Shown here: piece by piece, positions 24,101 through 39,100 of the stretch
Numbering within the stretch: position 1 is the stretch's first letter
Layout of the letters: the number at the start of each line of letters is the position of its first letter
Notes under the pieces: generated by a model
What the model was told of the DNA's origin: nothing
Databases searched by the model: none
Seen by the model: only the letters and a program-made list of their open reading frames with translations
Assembly (NCBI RefSeq): GCF_947172395.1
Contig: NC_069099.1
Coordinates: forward strand, 11,785,740 to 11,849,739
Reading direction: 5' to 3'
Origin: Bicyclus anynana
Taxonomy: Eukaryota > Arthropoda > Insecta > Lepidoptera > Nymphalidae
DNA: 64,000 bases
Translations under genes and position numbers: made by a program

Positions 24101-27100
24101 AATTGCTTCAGTAGTAGCGGCGTTAAAGAGTAACAAACATCCAAACATCCATACAAACTTTCGCGTTTATAATACTAGTAGGATAGTTGATAGTATTAAC
24201 AACCCATATTCGACCCACTATTCACAAGTCTCCTCTCAGAATGAGAGGGTTTACGCCTTAAGTCCACCACGCTGACCCAATGCAGATTGGCTGACTTCAC
24301 ACACGTAGAGAAATAAGGAAATTCTCAGGTATGCAGGTTTCCCCACAATGTCCTTCACCAGTACCTAAGTGATATTTAATTTCTTAAAATACACATAACT
24401 GAAAAGTTGGAGGTGCATGCCACGGACCAGAAACGGGCATCACGCTGAAACTACTGAATGAATTCAAATGAAACTTGGCACGATTTAAAACGATAATATG
24501 AGGCAGGATATCTACTCTAAGTAGAAAATAAAATCGGAAAGGGGTGAAACACGGGGTGAAAGTTTATATGGAAAGTCCTTCATTTTGCAAATTACATTTG
24601 AAAAAAAATGGCGTGTGTTCTTCCGAAAAAATACTAAAAAGAATTTCATTCGCCCCTTGGTAATGTTGCCCTTAAAAGATTGATGAGATTGTGAACCGCA
24701 ACATACTCCAAAGAACTGGAACATGAGAAGCTCATAAGACAACGGTTAGGTGTTAGGTTTTTAATTAGTAGTTACGAACGTTCTTCCTTACAAATAATAA
24801 CACGTTAAATTGTAAGCAGTATGTTGCGGTTCACAATCTTTCGACAGTTCACAATCTCGCGAGACAGATTATAATCTAATGGTACGTGACATATTTCACC
24901 GTAAAATTGAAATACCGTTAGATTATAATCTATCTCGCGAGATTGTAAATTATCGAAAAATTGTTAACCGCAACATTACCTAGTGGCAAAGAACCGGAAC
25001 TTGAGTGGCCGGAAATGGAGTCAGAGACCAATGATTAGGTGAGGTTAAGTTAGGTTAGGTTAGGTTACAATCTACCAAATAATAGCACGTTAAATTATAA
25101 GCAGTATATTACTGTTTCCAATCTTCCGACAGATAACAATCTTGCGAGTTTAAAATCTAAATTTACAATTTTACGGTGACATATCTAGTAATCTATTCGA
25201 TCGATCCGGTTCTCTCTATTAGTGACCAAGAAGTAAGTAGAAAGATTGACTACAAAGGACGTACACCATCCCTAGGGGTAGTTGTCGATAACTTCCTTAA
25301 TGGCCTCAATAAGGTAGACCAGTAGCCAATAAGCAATATTAAAAAAGGTTGGATTTACGATAACTATCTTACTTCACGTCTGACTTGGCCTTTCCTTGTT
25401 TATGATATTGGTAAAACCCTTCTAGCAAAATTGGATGCAAACGTAATAAAGACATTGAAGTTTTGGTTTGTACTGGCACACCCGGCCGACCTCTCAACTT
25501 TATTCAGGGCTCACAACAGTTTTGGGTTGAAAATGAAAAAGCCATCGGAACTCTACAAACACCTTACGAGTTACCAAAACGCATGGCCTGGCAGAGTCTC
25601 AGAATTGCTGTTCTTCATTTATCACATTTTTGCAACAAATTAATGCCGAGGTAGGGTAGGTTAGGGGGGGGTAGGGGTAGGTTGGAGGTAAGGTAGGGGT
25701 AGGGTAGGGTAGGGATAGGGAAGAAGTGCACATAAGTCAAAACGAAGCTTGACCGGGTCCGCTAGTATTACAGAGGTATGTTATGTGAGTTGTAGGAGAT
25801 AATCTTTGGATCTACAGAACATATTTTTTTGAAAATTCTTTTACCAGAAAGCCACGTACTTCGTCAGTGTCATAGGCTATATTATGTTTTATCCCCGTAT
25901 TCGGATCCCCGATTAACGAGATATACGTTGATGAAAACGCAGTAAGTACGTCAGCGTCGGCTAATCGTAGATAATGTTCACAACAGTAGTGAGTTCACGT
26001 GTTTAACAAGCAATACTTATTACGCATAACTTTTTAATTACAGCGGCGAGACTCTACTAATTTATTGATAATACCTAATCATATCGAAAATTCGAGTACC
26101 TAATCATATAGTGGATGTAAATCCTAATATAGCCGATTTTAACGTCGACCTAGTACTGTCGACATTGTCGTAATGATATTACGATGCCTATGTAAGCCGA
26201 AGTTTATTTGGGGTCTAGTACCTAATTGGAGGATGGAACATACTGAGCATGTAATTAGGCCGCAAGCGAACATGCGTGTATAATTTGATTAATTACGAGT
26301 ATATTATACGTGTATATAGTTGACTAGCGGATGCCTGCGACTTCGCTCGCGTGGTTATGTAAACTTTCAACCTCTATTTCAACTTCTATTTATATTTTCG
26401 CATGGTGTTATGTATAATAAATAGTCCACTAATAATTTTTCAAAACGATAACTAAAAACGTTAACCATTTATATCTTTAAAAAGACTTCAATTCCTTTTT
26501 AACCATTTAGGGGTAGGTACAATTTTGAAAAATCTTGTATGACGTTATTTTTTGTATATTTTTGGTATTAACAATATAACTACGAGTAGGTATAACAAAA
26601 AGTTCAATGGTAGGTCATTTACTGGTACCTATATCTAATATATTTTTAATTTAGGCGTAGACACAATAAAAATGTACGGCCAATGAACTAATATGTAACC
26701 TAACCTAAGAAGTTAAGAACTAATAAAAATAAACCTAAACATTACACCGAAAACTGCTCTGGATTTGTAATCCTATGGTTTCAATTGTGGAAACGAATAA
26801 CGACGTATTTTACTGCAAACTTGCAACTGCTAATGATACAAAGTGTGACTCGTAATAAAATAAAGAAAAAACTGTTTATTTATATATTAAATTTAATCAA
26901 TAAATACCTAACAAATAGTAATCTGAATTCAGAAGAATAATTTGTTAAAAGTTTTACCTTTCTATCTGTTACGAAATCAAGCGAAAAGCGCTGAATGGAT
27001 TTAACTTTGTTAGCCTGGATTCAAATTAAAATCGACACGTTTCATCTAGTGCAGTAGAATCAGAGATTGCTGCATAGCGGGCGTCACGTAAATATAATTA

Positions 27101-30100
27101 AAATAGGGTCGAGATAATATAGTTTGAATTCATGCAAGGAAAACCTAGGATTTACAAATGATTATAATAATTGTATATATAACCGCTATTAGAAATAGAA
27201 CATTTATTCATCATCATCATTAACAACCCATATTCGGTTCACAGTTGAGCACGAGTCTTCTCTCACAATGAGAGGGGTTAGGGTCCACCACGCTGGCAGA
27301 CTTAGAGAATTAAAAAAAATCTCAAGTACATGCAACCTGCATGTACTTGAGATTACTAAGTTATTTCTCCTTACTAAGTTATTTCTTTCACCGTTTGAGA
27401 CACGTGATATTAATTGATTTCTTAAAATGAACATCTGAAAAGTTGGAAGTGTACCTACGCCCTCCGAATCGAAAGCAGAGGTCATATCCACTGTAATATC
27501 ACGACTCTCAACATTTATTACGACAATAATAAGTTAGAGATTGTCGATATTATATGACAGATCTGCAACGCTATGCAGAGTTTTAAAAATCAATGCAACA
27601 TGCGCATTGAGAAAAGACGATGAATTGCTCCAATCTTGTTCTAAATCACTTTGGCAGTTGGCTTGTGTATTAAAATAAATCTCTACTCAATATAATACTT
27701 AATATATTTTTACAAAATCAATGTTTTATATCTGTATATTTTTTTAGTTCGGCAGTTTTGGTCGAATCATTCTTTATGCGGTTTGCAAAAAAAAATGTTT
27801 TTAAGTAAACTGAATTGACCAAGTTATTGATAAAGTCATATGAAATTCCCTAGGTCACATATAAAAAAACTGAAATCTGAAAATAAGAAATATGTTTATG
27901 TTATACCTATACATATTTCTTTTATAGATATACACGATGTATTTGTTTTAAAGGCGCAAAATATGCGAGATCCGAATGGTGCTAATGGGATATATAGTTT
28001 TTTGTATTAAACTTAAAATCATACATTAAACATTCAATAGAAAGAGCGCTACGAAAAAAATAGATATCGTATTTCTAAATCTTTTTTTTTAAGAATATTT
28101 GCCAGAGTTTTTAAATATGACCAACATTCCCATTTCCCTGCATCTAGTCGGGAAAGACAGTATTAGGAGTGGGTACGACAATAGTAACTTAACTCAGATG
28201 TAAAGCACGTTTATATGATTCTATAAACATTAATGAAGTCTCACGAAACACATTCCTTTGTCTATACATAAACACAGATTCCGGTGCATACTTGTATATC
28301 TTTATGCCTTTGTATGACGTGAAAGTTGATAAAATGATTAGCTAAGTGACTCCAACCACCAGAGACGAGACGAAAAGCCATTTCATGAATAAACTCTGGC
28401 ACTGGCATGATTCCAGCAAGTTTTCTGGTAACAGCGTTATCGATTCTCTCCATACCGGGTCATATTAAATTGGCGTAAGATCGGGTGCAATATTTCTTTA
28501 TGTTAACCATGTTCGTGGATATTCGTAGACATATAAAACTCGTTTATTGAAGTAGGAATAGTTTAGAAGTGTTTGCAGGTACTTTAGAAACGTCAATTTT
28601 TTTTTATTTGTCATCATCATCTTTGACAACCCATAATAGGCTTACTGTTGAGCACTAGTCTAGTAGAAAATTCTCAGCAAATGCAATTCTCTGCAGAAAT
28701 ATGCAGATTTCCTCACAAGACTGGGCTAACTGAGCAATGTAATAAATATTTTAACATAATTTTAAATTTAGCAATAACAGGACCAGTGTGTCCAATTTAA
28801 ACCGTTTAAAATTTATCAAGTAATTATAACAATCGTTAACTAACTACTATGTCGGACGCAAAAATCTACGCTATTGCGGAAGCAATTTTGGCGCGCCGCT
28901 GTGGCCTTCTGGTTAGTAGATGTTTTTAAAGCAGTGAAAGTTTTATTGAAATGCGTTTATTTCTTTTTATTTGTAACTTTTACCTACTGCTACGTATCAT
29001 TTACTTTTCAAGAATCCATACTAATATTATAAATACGAAATTATGTTTGTCTGTTACCTTTTCTCAGCTTAACTACTGATATAGATGAAATTTGGTATAA
29101 AGATATATATCACCTTCCAAAAATCCATGGTACCGGCGGGTTTTAAAAAAACATAGATTTTCACGCCAACAAAGTCGCTAAGTATTTAAGAATGCTTTTG
29201 AGAAATTGCATCACTTCATAGATATAAGATCAACTTTTATAACTGTAATCTCTGGAAGTACATATTTATTACTATTAGTATAAGCTTACACTATGGTTTC
29301 ATATTACTTGGCTATGTGTATCTGTAACATAATATCTCTGACAATTAAACCGAAGGTTATATTTTTATTAATTATAGATAAAACTAGTCTTAGCTGGAGG
29401 ATAGCGAATATTACAATTCTCAAAATGATTCAATTGATAGGATTAAGATGACCATAATCGTTCATATCAACAATATTAACTACAACTTTGTTTAAATATA
29501 AAATCGTATAAATCACATGTAGCACTAGTTTTAGTTTCATTTATTTGCTGCAATTTTGAGTTTTATCGCTAAAGGTTGCATTTCATTCAATATAGTTCTG
29601 TAAAGGTGCACGTGTTTTAAGTGATTAATTCGATTTTCTCGGTAAATTATCAGAAGTTTTGGTAAGGTTGCTTTAGCCCTTTCACACGAGAGGTTTTCCA
29701 ACGCCCAAAATTGAAAATGCAATACTGTTCTGAAAAAAGCGTCGTGTTTTAAAAACGCTTTTGTGGGAACATATACTTGGGAATTCATCTGTTGTATACG
29801 AACGCTTTTTTAACGTCCATTAAAAAATGGAAGTGCGAATGAGGGCTTAACTAGGACCGATTGATGGACAGCGACAAACGATGGTCTATATTTGACCACT
29901 TTCGCCCTAATAAGGCAAAGTTTTTGATGAAAAAATTATTACTTGAGGACTGGTTAAATGCAAAAACTGCGAAGTAACGTAACGGAAAAAAAGGTTCCAC
30001 GATAGCCACTTTATCGTGAAGCTATTAAGGCTGCAAATAAAAGACTCAACAAAGCCTTTAAAAGACTCAACGCCAAGAGCTTATAGGTTCGATCCGTGCC

Positions 30101-33100
30101 CGCTGGACTCAGTGGCGTGCATTTCATAGATGCAATTATGCACTGGTTACCCTTATAATTCATTATGACCCTTTAATAGAAAAGGAATTATCCATTTACA
30201 GCAATTTGTACCTATAGTGCCTACCCTAGTTAAACACCTAGTGCGTGCCACTGGCTGGAGTATTGTCGTTCCTACTTCCAACACTTTCTTTCCGACTAAC
30301 TAGAGGGAACCGGAATGTTGTTTATGTTTAAAAAATCATATGACAAATATAAGAAAAATCTAAAAATCCAAATCTTTACGAGTCAATTCATATTGTTCAA
30401 AATAAATTTTAATGTAGTTCTTAAAGCCAAAGTCAAATGTGAAATGAATTTATTTCAATCAGGCTTAGTTTACAAACACTTAAGTTATGTCATGATTTAA
30501 TGTTGATAATTAAAGTGAAAAACTTAAAATTAGAGTTACGAAGTTACTCACGTTGGCTGTCCTCCTGATAGAGCGATGCTTGGTGCCATAGCTGTAAGAT
30601 CTTGCCTCCGGTGAGAAGTCGGGTGCCCTCAAGGTTCCACGATAGAGCTGTGATCGGCCCGTCCGCTACCAACTTGCCAGTTTGCACCCAGCGATATTCT
30701 AGACCCTGGTAAAGGAATAGGGTAGTTGACTCATGAAATGTATTATAAAAAAATATTAATTTCGTATAGTACATGGAATAAGGGTCCAAAATAATATCGA
30801 TATTAAAAATCATGTATTTTTTCAAATTTTCTAAACGTCAAAAACGCTGTCGTAATTTTTCTGACGGCCCAATGTACTAAACGTCATACTAATTGTTAAC
30901 TGATATTTTTGTCAAACGCTGTTTGATAAAGGATTTGTTAACGTGATGTCATACAACAGTTGAAATATAGACCATCCTGGCCGACAGCGTTTTGCCTCTT
31001 GTCAAAAAATTTTTAAAAATTAAAATTTTTATGTGTCTCAAAAATATATGTATATATATATATATGACAATATTTTTTTTTAAATAGTAGAACGTTATTG
31101 AACAATTTAAGACCATTCTATGACGTCATAGTCTTAGTAAACATGTACACGTCAAACTAAAGGAAGTCTGATTTTTTGCTATAAACCGAAGTAAGTGCTC
31201 AGAGTTTTCCTGGAATCTCGTTAAATACAGAAATGGTATTTATTATACTTATGGTGTGTATATTCAAAATCATGGTTTTTATTAAAAAAAACTGAAACGA
31301 GAAAACTACTACAAAAAACGTGCACACAAACACTGGCTGCTATAATATGTAAATTTAAATGTTTACATATTTTGTGATAATCCATTTAAACGACGCGCGA
31401 TAACATTTTCAAGAATGAAAAAAGAAACGGATCATTAAACACAGAAGGTGTGGTCAAAAAGTCATTAGCCCTGATTATTATTCGTAATCGTGACTGAAAA
31501 TACTTTATGATTGCAAAAAATTCATAATAGAAATAATACTAGTTTATTGTGTGATAAAAGTACTTAGAACCACATTAAAGCAAGTACACATGAATGTATA
31601 TATTGAATGAAAGTGAAAATTAAGCTTGGTATTCCTATGCATATTTCAGGAAATTCCATTTAGCAACACTGCCCTAAAAAGGTCTTTTAATAGCAATCTT
31701 GCTCGCAAAAGTTTCACCAAAATCGGGTTAATAATTTAGGGCACCGAAAATCTACACTAATATTATGAGGAGTTAAAGTATGTGAGGTTCTATCTCTGGA
31801 TCTGCTGAAACGATTTTTTTACTAATAGGAAATCACGTTATTTGCGAGTGCCATAGGCTATGTGTTATACTCATATTCCCACGGGAATGAAAAACTATGC
31901 GGGTGAAAACCGCGTTGCGTCTGCTAGTAAACAGTAAACGTATATTTTTTTTTTTTACATAAATACGTAAATAGACGATAAATTAAAATCAAAAAGTAAA
32001 TCATTAGTGACAAATAAGGCCAGCATTATAGACACGAGTAGCTGATACACGTGCCTATCGATCATTTATAAAGCCGTCGGTATACGTATACAGTTTAATA
32101 CACTCGCGATACTATTCAATTCAGTGTGGAAGAAACCACGATAGCCTTCGCTCGTCTCTATTTTTACAGTTATCTTTGCATTGTATACATAATATTAATT
32201 GATGAGGTGTAAGTGATTATCTCGACATTTTAATACACACTAAAAGCGCAATATTGGGTTATTTCTGAGAAATAACAGAGCGTTTACGCTTGACGTACCG
32301 CCGTCAGCTACACTCACTTTCAGCCAGTGTAAACGTTGAGACAAACGTCTTTTATTTCTTAATATATGTCACCGTAAAATTGTAAATACTGTTAGATTAT
32401 AATCTATCTCGCGAGCTTGTGAACTGTCTAAAGATGGTGAACCGCAACATGCTGCTTACAATTTAACGTGTAATTATTTGGTAGATTGTAAGGATGACGT
32501 ACAAATAAAAATAAAATACCTAACCTAACCATTGGTTTCTGAGAATCTCGCGAGATAGATTATAATCTAACGGTGTTCACAATTCACAATCTCGCGAGAT
32601 AGATTATTTGTTGTGTTTGCAACTTCACGGTGTCATATACATCATCAGCCTATATTAATGGTTCACTACAGGGCCAGACCTCGCTCCTTACATGATATGT
32701 GGGATTTGAAGCTTAACGCCGATCACACAATGTCAAGTATACAGCGCTGTCTACAGCGCGCTTAGGGATGTGAGCAGTGAAAATTAAATTAAATATTGAA
32801 ATATTATTATGTTTACCATAAGCGTTAGCTTTTAGCGCTGTCAGTTCTGTGATTATGTTTATTGGTGTACTTTTGATTTTTTTTTTCAGCGTTGTATACT
32901 TGTTGATATATTTTTTAAGCGTCGGCGTCGTGTACTTAATATACTTATGGCGAAGGTACTACAACAGTCGGCTAGATAAAATCCGTCATTAGGCTTGGCA
33001 TTAATACTTTCGTATACTCGTATGTGGAAAACAAAGTTTGTTTATTAACTAAGTTTACGTTAGATGTACACGTACCTTATGATGTTTGCCTGGGCCCTTA

Positions 33101-36100
33101 TGTCGTTCTAGACCACAAAAAGGCGCTTCAACATTTTTTGTCATTTACCGCAAATACGACGTTTTCCTTGGCAATGTATTTGGTTGAGTAATGCTAATTA
33201 ATTCAATCCATATATGGCTTTTGTTTTGAATGTGAATTTTATTTGCTAAGTAGTGTCATAACATGGAATATCTGAATGTGAGTCATTCTAACCAGTGCTA
33301 CAGACTTACAGTTTTAACTGAACAGTCGAACTGTTGTGCGTGTGTTGTGTCCGGTCTAAACTAGCGGACGCCCGCGACTTTGTCCGCGTGGATGCTCGGG
33401 AAGCATGGATTTTTCCGGAATGAAAATTAGCCTATGTGTTAATCCAGAGTCAAATTTATTACAATTCCAAATTTCAGCCAAATTGGTGCAGCAGTTGTGA
33501 CGTTAAAGAGTAACAAACATCCAAACAAACATCGTTTATAATATTAGTAGGATAGGACTATACAGTAAAAACTAAACGTCTGTAGCCATAAATTATCCTA
33601 TAACTACAGCGTACCCCTAACGACTATGTCTAGTACATATTATATTGGTTTCAAAAATTAATTCGATTCTATGTTTAGAGTAGCCTTCATTTAAAGATCT
33701 CAAGCTGCTTACGAAGGAATTACGTAATCGACTACAATGCTACAATTGGTTTTTTTTTTTAATATTTAACGACAAAACGACGCTTGATTGCGATCTCTCC
33801 GGATTTATAACTGACAATGCAGCCACAATACTCGATCAAGTAGTCTAGATATACTCTTGAATGATTCTATGTATTTACTGCATATTGTTAAAATGCATAA
33901 ATAGAAGGGTCAAGTTTAATGTCAAGGTCGTCTGTGTGCCTGTGACTTCGTAAATCCTAAACTGACCAAATTGATCGCAATTTCATGTAAAATAGATAGA
34001 AAACATTCTTAGGTATATACTTTTACGGAGTATCTAGGATAAAGTTCAAATAAGTCAATTTGAAGATATCAAGATTTTTGTATTATGTTAAAAAGAATTA
34101 ATTCTGACATTGATTTTATCGTTAATCTAGCTAAATTTCGTCTCGCTTCGTATTTCTATTTTCGCTACAAAAATTAACCATGTTTTTGACCAACTCCATA
34201 CCAAAATTTATCAAATTTTCAATGTTATAGCTGTAAATTTTTCAAATTATCAGTGTTATAACCGTAAAGGTAACAGAGAGATAGACACAGTTTTGTGTAG
34301 TAAAGGGGCCGGACTCATCACTCAGAGCTGGTGATTCGATCCCCTCTCGCTGGACTATTGTCGTACCCACTCCTATAGCTCCTATATATGACAACTTCTT
34401 TCGTAACACTCAGATGGTCCGCGCAGGCCGGGAGGCGTGATGAATGAAAAATCCAAAACGGATGCATCTCACTTCCCCGCACGCAATCTTTCCCCCCGTC
34501 GCCCGCATATCATGGGAGTGTCATCAACGAACTTCCTTGCAAAAAAACTACAACACAGTCTTTTTAGACTAGTTGGAGGGGAACGTGATTATTGGTCATA
34601 TTTATGGCAAATATTGAAAAAAAGCTTATTTTACAGTGTGAATATGAATTCGCGTATTAGATCAACATAGTAGAGCCATCTTTTATTTCAGCCAGCCGGC
34701 TGTATAAGCGTGATGTAAGTGTAGTAGGGAACGCGATTACAATACATTATTATGAAGAGCAATTTAATATACAATTGTATGTCATGTGACTGACGAGAGC
34801 GTTGAACGAATTGAACACAGCAAACTGTTTGAGCTACGAACATATATCTACTTGCCGCTTTGTATACTATTTGTATACTGTCGTAAAACTATAATAGATC
34901 TCTCTACATAATGTACTAGCTGACGCCACGCGGTTTCACCCGCGTGGTTCCCGTTCCCATAGGAATACGGGGATAATATATAGCCTATAGCCTTCCTCGA
35001 TAAATGGGCTATCTAACACTGAAAGAATTTTTCAAATCGGACCAGTAGTTCCTGAGATTAGCGCGTTCAATCAAACAAACAAACAAACTCTTCAGCTTCA
35101 GCAATATTAGTATAGATTATAAAATAAGTCTGTCTGTATGCTCGTATTAAATTCATTTCATGCTAATTTCACCAAAAGAGTTATATGTACATATAACAAT
35201 ACTAATATTATAAATGCGAATTTCTGTCTGTTACTTTTCTCGGCTAAACCGCGAACGAAAAACGGATTTTGATGAATTCTGTAGGACATTGGATGCTGGA
35301 CACTGGATGGATACGAGTATGTTACTTTTTGACGCGAGTGTGAAACAGTGGTTGAAAACTTGTAGGAGTGTCCTTCATTTTTCAAGTCACAATTTCGAAA
35401 AATCACGAAATATAATATGATTCAGAATTTTTGAAATTTCACCCCTATGTATGACGGTCTATTAAACACGATGTGTTTCAGGAATTTGAATTTTCACCTC
35501 TCTGGGGTTAAATAGGTTATGATATTTTTATGAATGTCTGTAGTTTGTTAAGTTATATTCACGGCAATTGGTACAATGATCATCATAAAAATGTAACGGT
35601 GTTAAAAAGGAGATCAAATTCTACAATGGTTTTTTTTCGTAGACAGAAGTCGCTATTATTGTATATTTAAAAACATATACAGAAATATTTCAATAGGTAC
35701 TTGTTTTATCATTTACTAGCCGACGCCGCGCGGTTTCACTCACGTTGTTCCCGTTCCCGTAGGAATAATAATATATAGTCTTCCAAATAAATTAAACACT
35801 GAAAGAATTTTTCGGATTGGACCAGTAGTTCCTGAGATTAGCGCGTTCAAGCAAACAAACCAACGAACTCGTCAACTTAATAATATTAGTATCTATAGAT
35901 TTGATTAGATAGTGCATTTTATTTTGTGTAAATTGACTTTAAAAAATATATTGACAATTTCAAAAAATAAGATTACTTTCATTTAAAACCTTTTCACCCT
36001 TGACCATTTGAGATTAACAAAACAGTTTGTACAGGGAATATTGCCTCTTGTAGACTGCAATTACAAATAATCTTTAAATACAAAATTTTAATAAAAAAAA

Positions 36101-39100
36101 TTCAACCGACTTCCAAGTCAAAAAATAACTTTAACTAAAAAGCAAAAAATAACATCCTACCTATGTGCTACCTTCTGGTCAGTTTGAAGGTGGTGCCAAG
36201 CCAATGATGTTTTAATTAAACACGTTTTAACTACAAAATTTCTGTGGTTCTTTCAGAAACAGCTTTAATTAAAACACGACACTGGCTTGGCACCGCCTTC
36301 AAACTGATCAGAAGGTAGCACATAGGTAGGATGTTATTTTTTGCTTTTTAGTTAAAGTTATTTTTTGACTTGGAAGTCGGTTGAATTTTTTTTATTAAAA
36401 TTTTTATTTTTTTATTTTTAGTGTTAGCATACCCACTGCGTGTGTACAGTTACAACCTATCTAAGTGGAAAGTTCTTATCAATACAAAATTATCCAGTCC
36501 AAACACAAGGTAGCTACTGTGAGCCGTCGAGGAGTTCTCTTCACTGTCCCTCGTCTTCATCATCAGACCCTTAATACAGTCACAATCCATCTAGGTGGAA
36601 AGTTCTCATCAACACAAATTTATCAAGTCCAAACACAAGGTAGCTACTGTGAACCGTCGAGGAGTTCTTTTCACTGTCCCTCGTCTTCATCACCAGACCC
36701 TTAATACAGTCACAATCCATCTAGGTGGAAAGTTCTCATCAATACAAATTTATCAAGTCCAAACACGAGGTAGCTACTGTGAACCGTCGAGGAGTTCTCT
36801 TCACTGTCCCTCGTCTTCATCACCAGACCCTTATTACAGTCACAACCCATATAGGTGGAAAGTACTCATCAATACAATTAATCAAGCCCAAACAAAAGGT
36901 GACTGCTGTAAATCGTTGACGAGTTCCATCGTCTGTGTTTCGGCTCCATCATCAGACCAACTCCAAACCTTCATAAAGTTGTAGTGGTTTAAAATACCTT
37001 ATGGAAACACTAACAAACGCACTAGCCGTCTCTACAACTTTCGAAAGTTCCCCTCAATTTCTCCAGGATGCCATCATCAGATCCTGACATGAAAAAAATG
37101 GGACCACCCTGGAAGTAAACCCTTCAAAACAAAAAAAGAATTTTCAAAATCGGTCCATAATTGACGGAATTATCGCTGGACATACATAAAAAAAAAAAAA
37201 AAAAAAAACATACATACAGCCGAACGTAGAACCTCCTCCTTTTTGGAAGTCGGTTAAAAATACCTATGTTTTATTGTCATTAACAAGCTTCACACTCATG
37301 GGATAAATTTAACCAATTAATTGAGCAAGCGAGTTAATTGTTACTAGCGCATGGACCGTAACTAATGGGTGTACATCATAATTTAAAATTTGCATTTTGA
37401 GAGGTAAAGTATGTATTTGTCACTGCCTCATAAGTATATTTAGCGTATCTTAATGATAATAAAAACTGTCTGTCTGTTTAGGCTTATATGGAGTTAGCTT
37501 ATACGGCTTTAGGTTAAGTTTCTGGGTTTGAATCCTGGATGAAATATTGAACTTTTTTATCTTTTGAGAAATTCACCTGGAATTATCTCCTATCATCAAC
37601 ATCTGAATCGTCAATATTAATCATTATAGCTTGGCAAATTCGTTCGTAAAACTCCCGATGGTCTCGCGGAGTCCTTTCCTCTGCCCCCCGCGCGCACGAC
37701 TCTACACCCGCGCAGTCCGTTCCCCCATTTGCCCGCATATCATGAGAGTGCCATGTGAACTTGTCAAGCTATACAAAATTGTAGCAATCAGTTTCTTTAA
37801 TTAAAATTATCTTAAATTAAATTGAACCGAAACTAAGCTCTAATTATTGCCAACGCAATGTGATACGAAAATGAATATGCATCCAATTAAGAACCCCACA
37901 AGTTATTTTCATTTTTCTTTGAACATAGATAGACATTAATGATTCTGAGACTCAGATTACAATGTCAGACAGACGATAATTTAGTGAGACACAAAAAACA
38001 GTAAGTAATTCATAATTGAATGCATTTTTGGTAATGGTTGAGTTTGTGGTAAGACCTAGGATTTAGTCATTACAATCTAGTAAATTATAAAAGGTTAATG
38101 TAAAACTTTTAACATGCAACTGGATAATTACAAAACAGAATAACAATTAATTTTGTGGTTTTTGGATTAAATGCTTAAACTGCATCTTTTTTATAACAAT
38201 CAATACAATGCTATAACTTCCATGAATACACAATAGCTTTAAACTTTTTCCATTCTGATCGCAATGAAGACAAAGATTTGCTTAAATCCACGCCCAATAA
38301 GATTGAACTGAAATGATTTTGGAGACATCTCATTTTACAAACATTATAAAGAGGAAAGATTGAATTGTTTGTTTGTTTGCATTGAATAGGCTCTGAAACT
38401 ACAAAACCAATTTGAAAAATTATTTTACCATAGGAGTCCTACATTATCCCTGATGAACATATAGGCTATATTTTATCAACATATTCCCACAGGAACAAGA
38501 ATTACGCGGGTGAATGAATAAATAATAATCACGTAAGTAACAGATGAGCCTAGCATTGGGACTAAAATTAAGAATAAGAAAAAATATTTAAAAAAACTTA
38601 AATTGCTTAAAACAATGGTGTCTTGGCTATTAAACCAAGTAATTAAGTAGCTTCTAACTGATATAATATATTTAGTACCTGTTTAACCAAATGTAAATCA
38701 TAATTTGTGTACAATAATATAACAATTTACATTTGTAAGTCGATTTTCCATTACAGTGCAATAAGGATACTATGATGATTACATCATACCTATTTACACA
38801 ACAATAATCCAAGAAGCTGATGTTGGCTACCTTTATCCTGAGATTTGCATGAGAACTGAATCTCTGCAGAAAACCATGGGCACAACAAGTATTCAATGTA
38901 ACGCTGCTTAGAAACAAAAGCACAAATCAAAATTTTCCAAAATCACTTTTATTTCAAAAATAGGGTTTACTTGCCCATTATTTTCATAAAACGCGAAGAC
39001 ATTCGTCAAAATCGGCTTAATACTCACAAAGTTACGCATACGCCCTTTTGGCATTTTCACACATTGGTAGCTGAGTTGTGAGCGAAACGGCGATATTAAT

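Noticed and set aside
25034..25066. Telomere or chromosome-end signal from TTAGG units
   Set aside because: Only a few units, and the other copy of the same repeat family carries the same motif, so it belongs to the element.
36465..36984. 129-codon and overlapping open frames with repeated VSRRGVLFTVPRLHH blocks
   Set aside because: The repeats follow the 130-bp DNA tandem units exactly and recur in shifted copies; no start or splice context.
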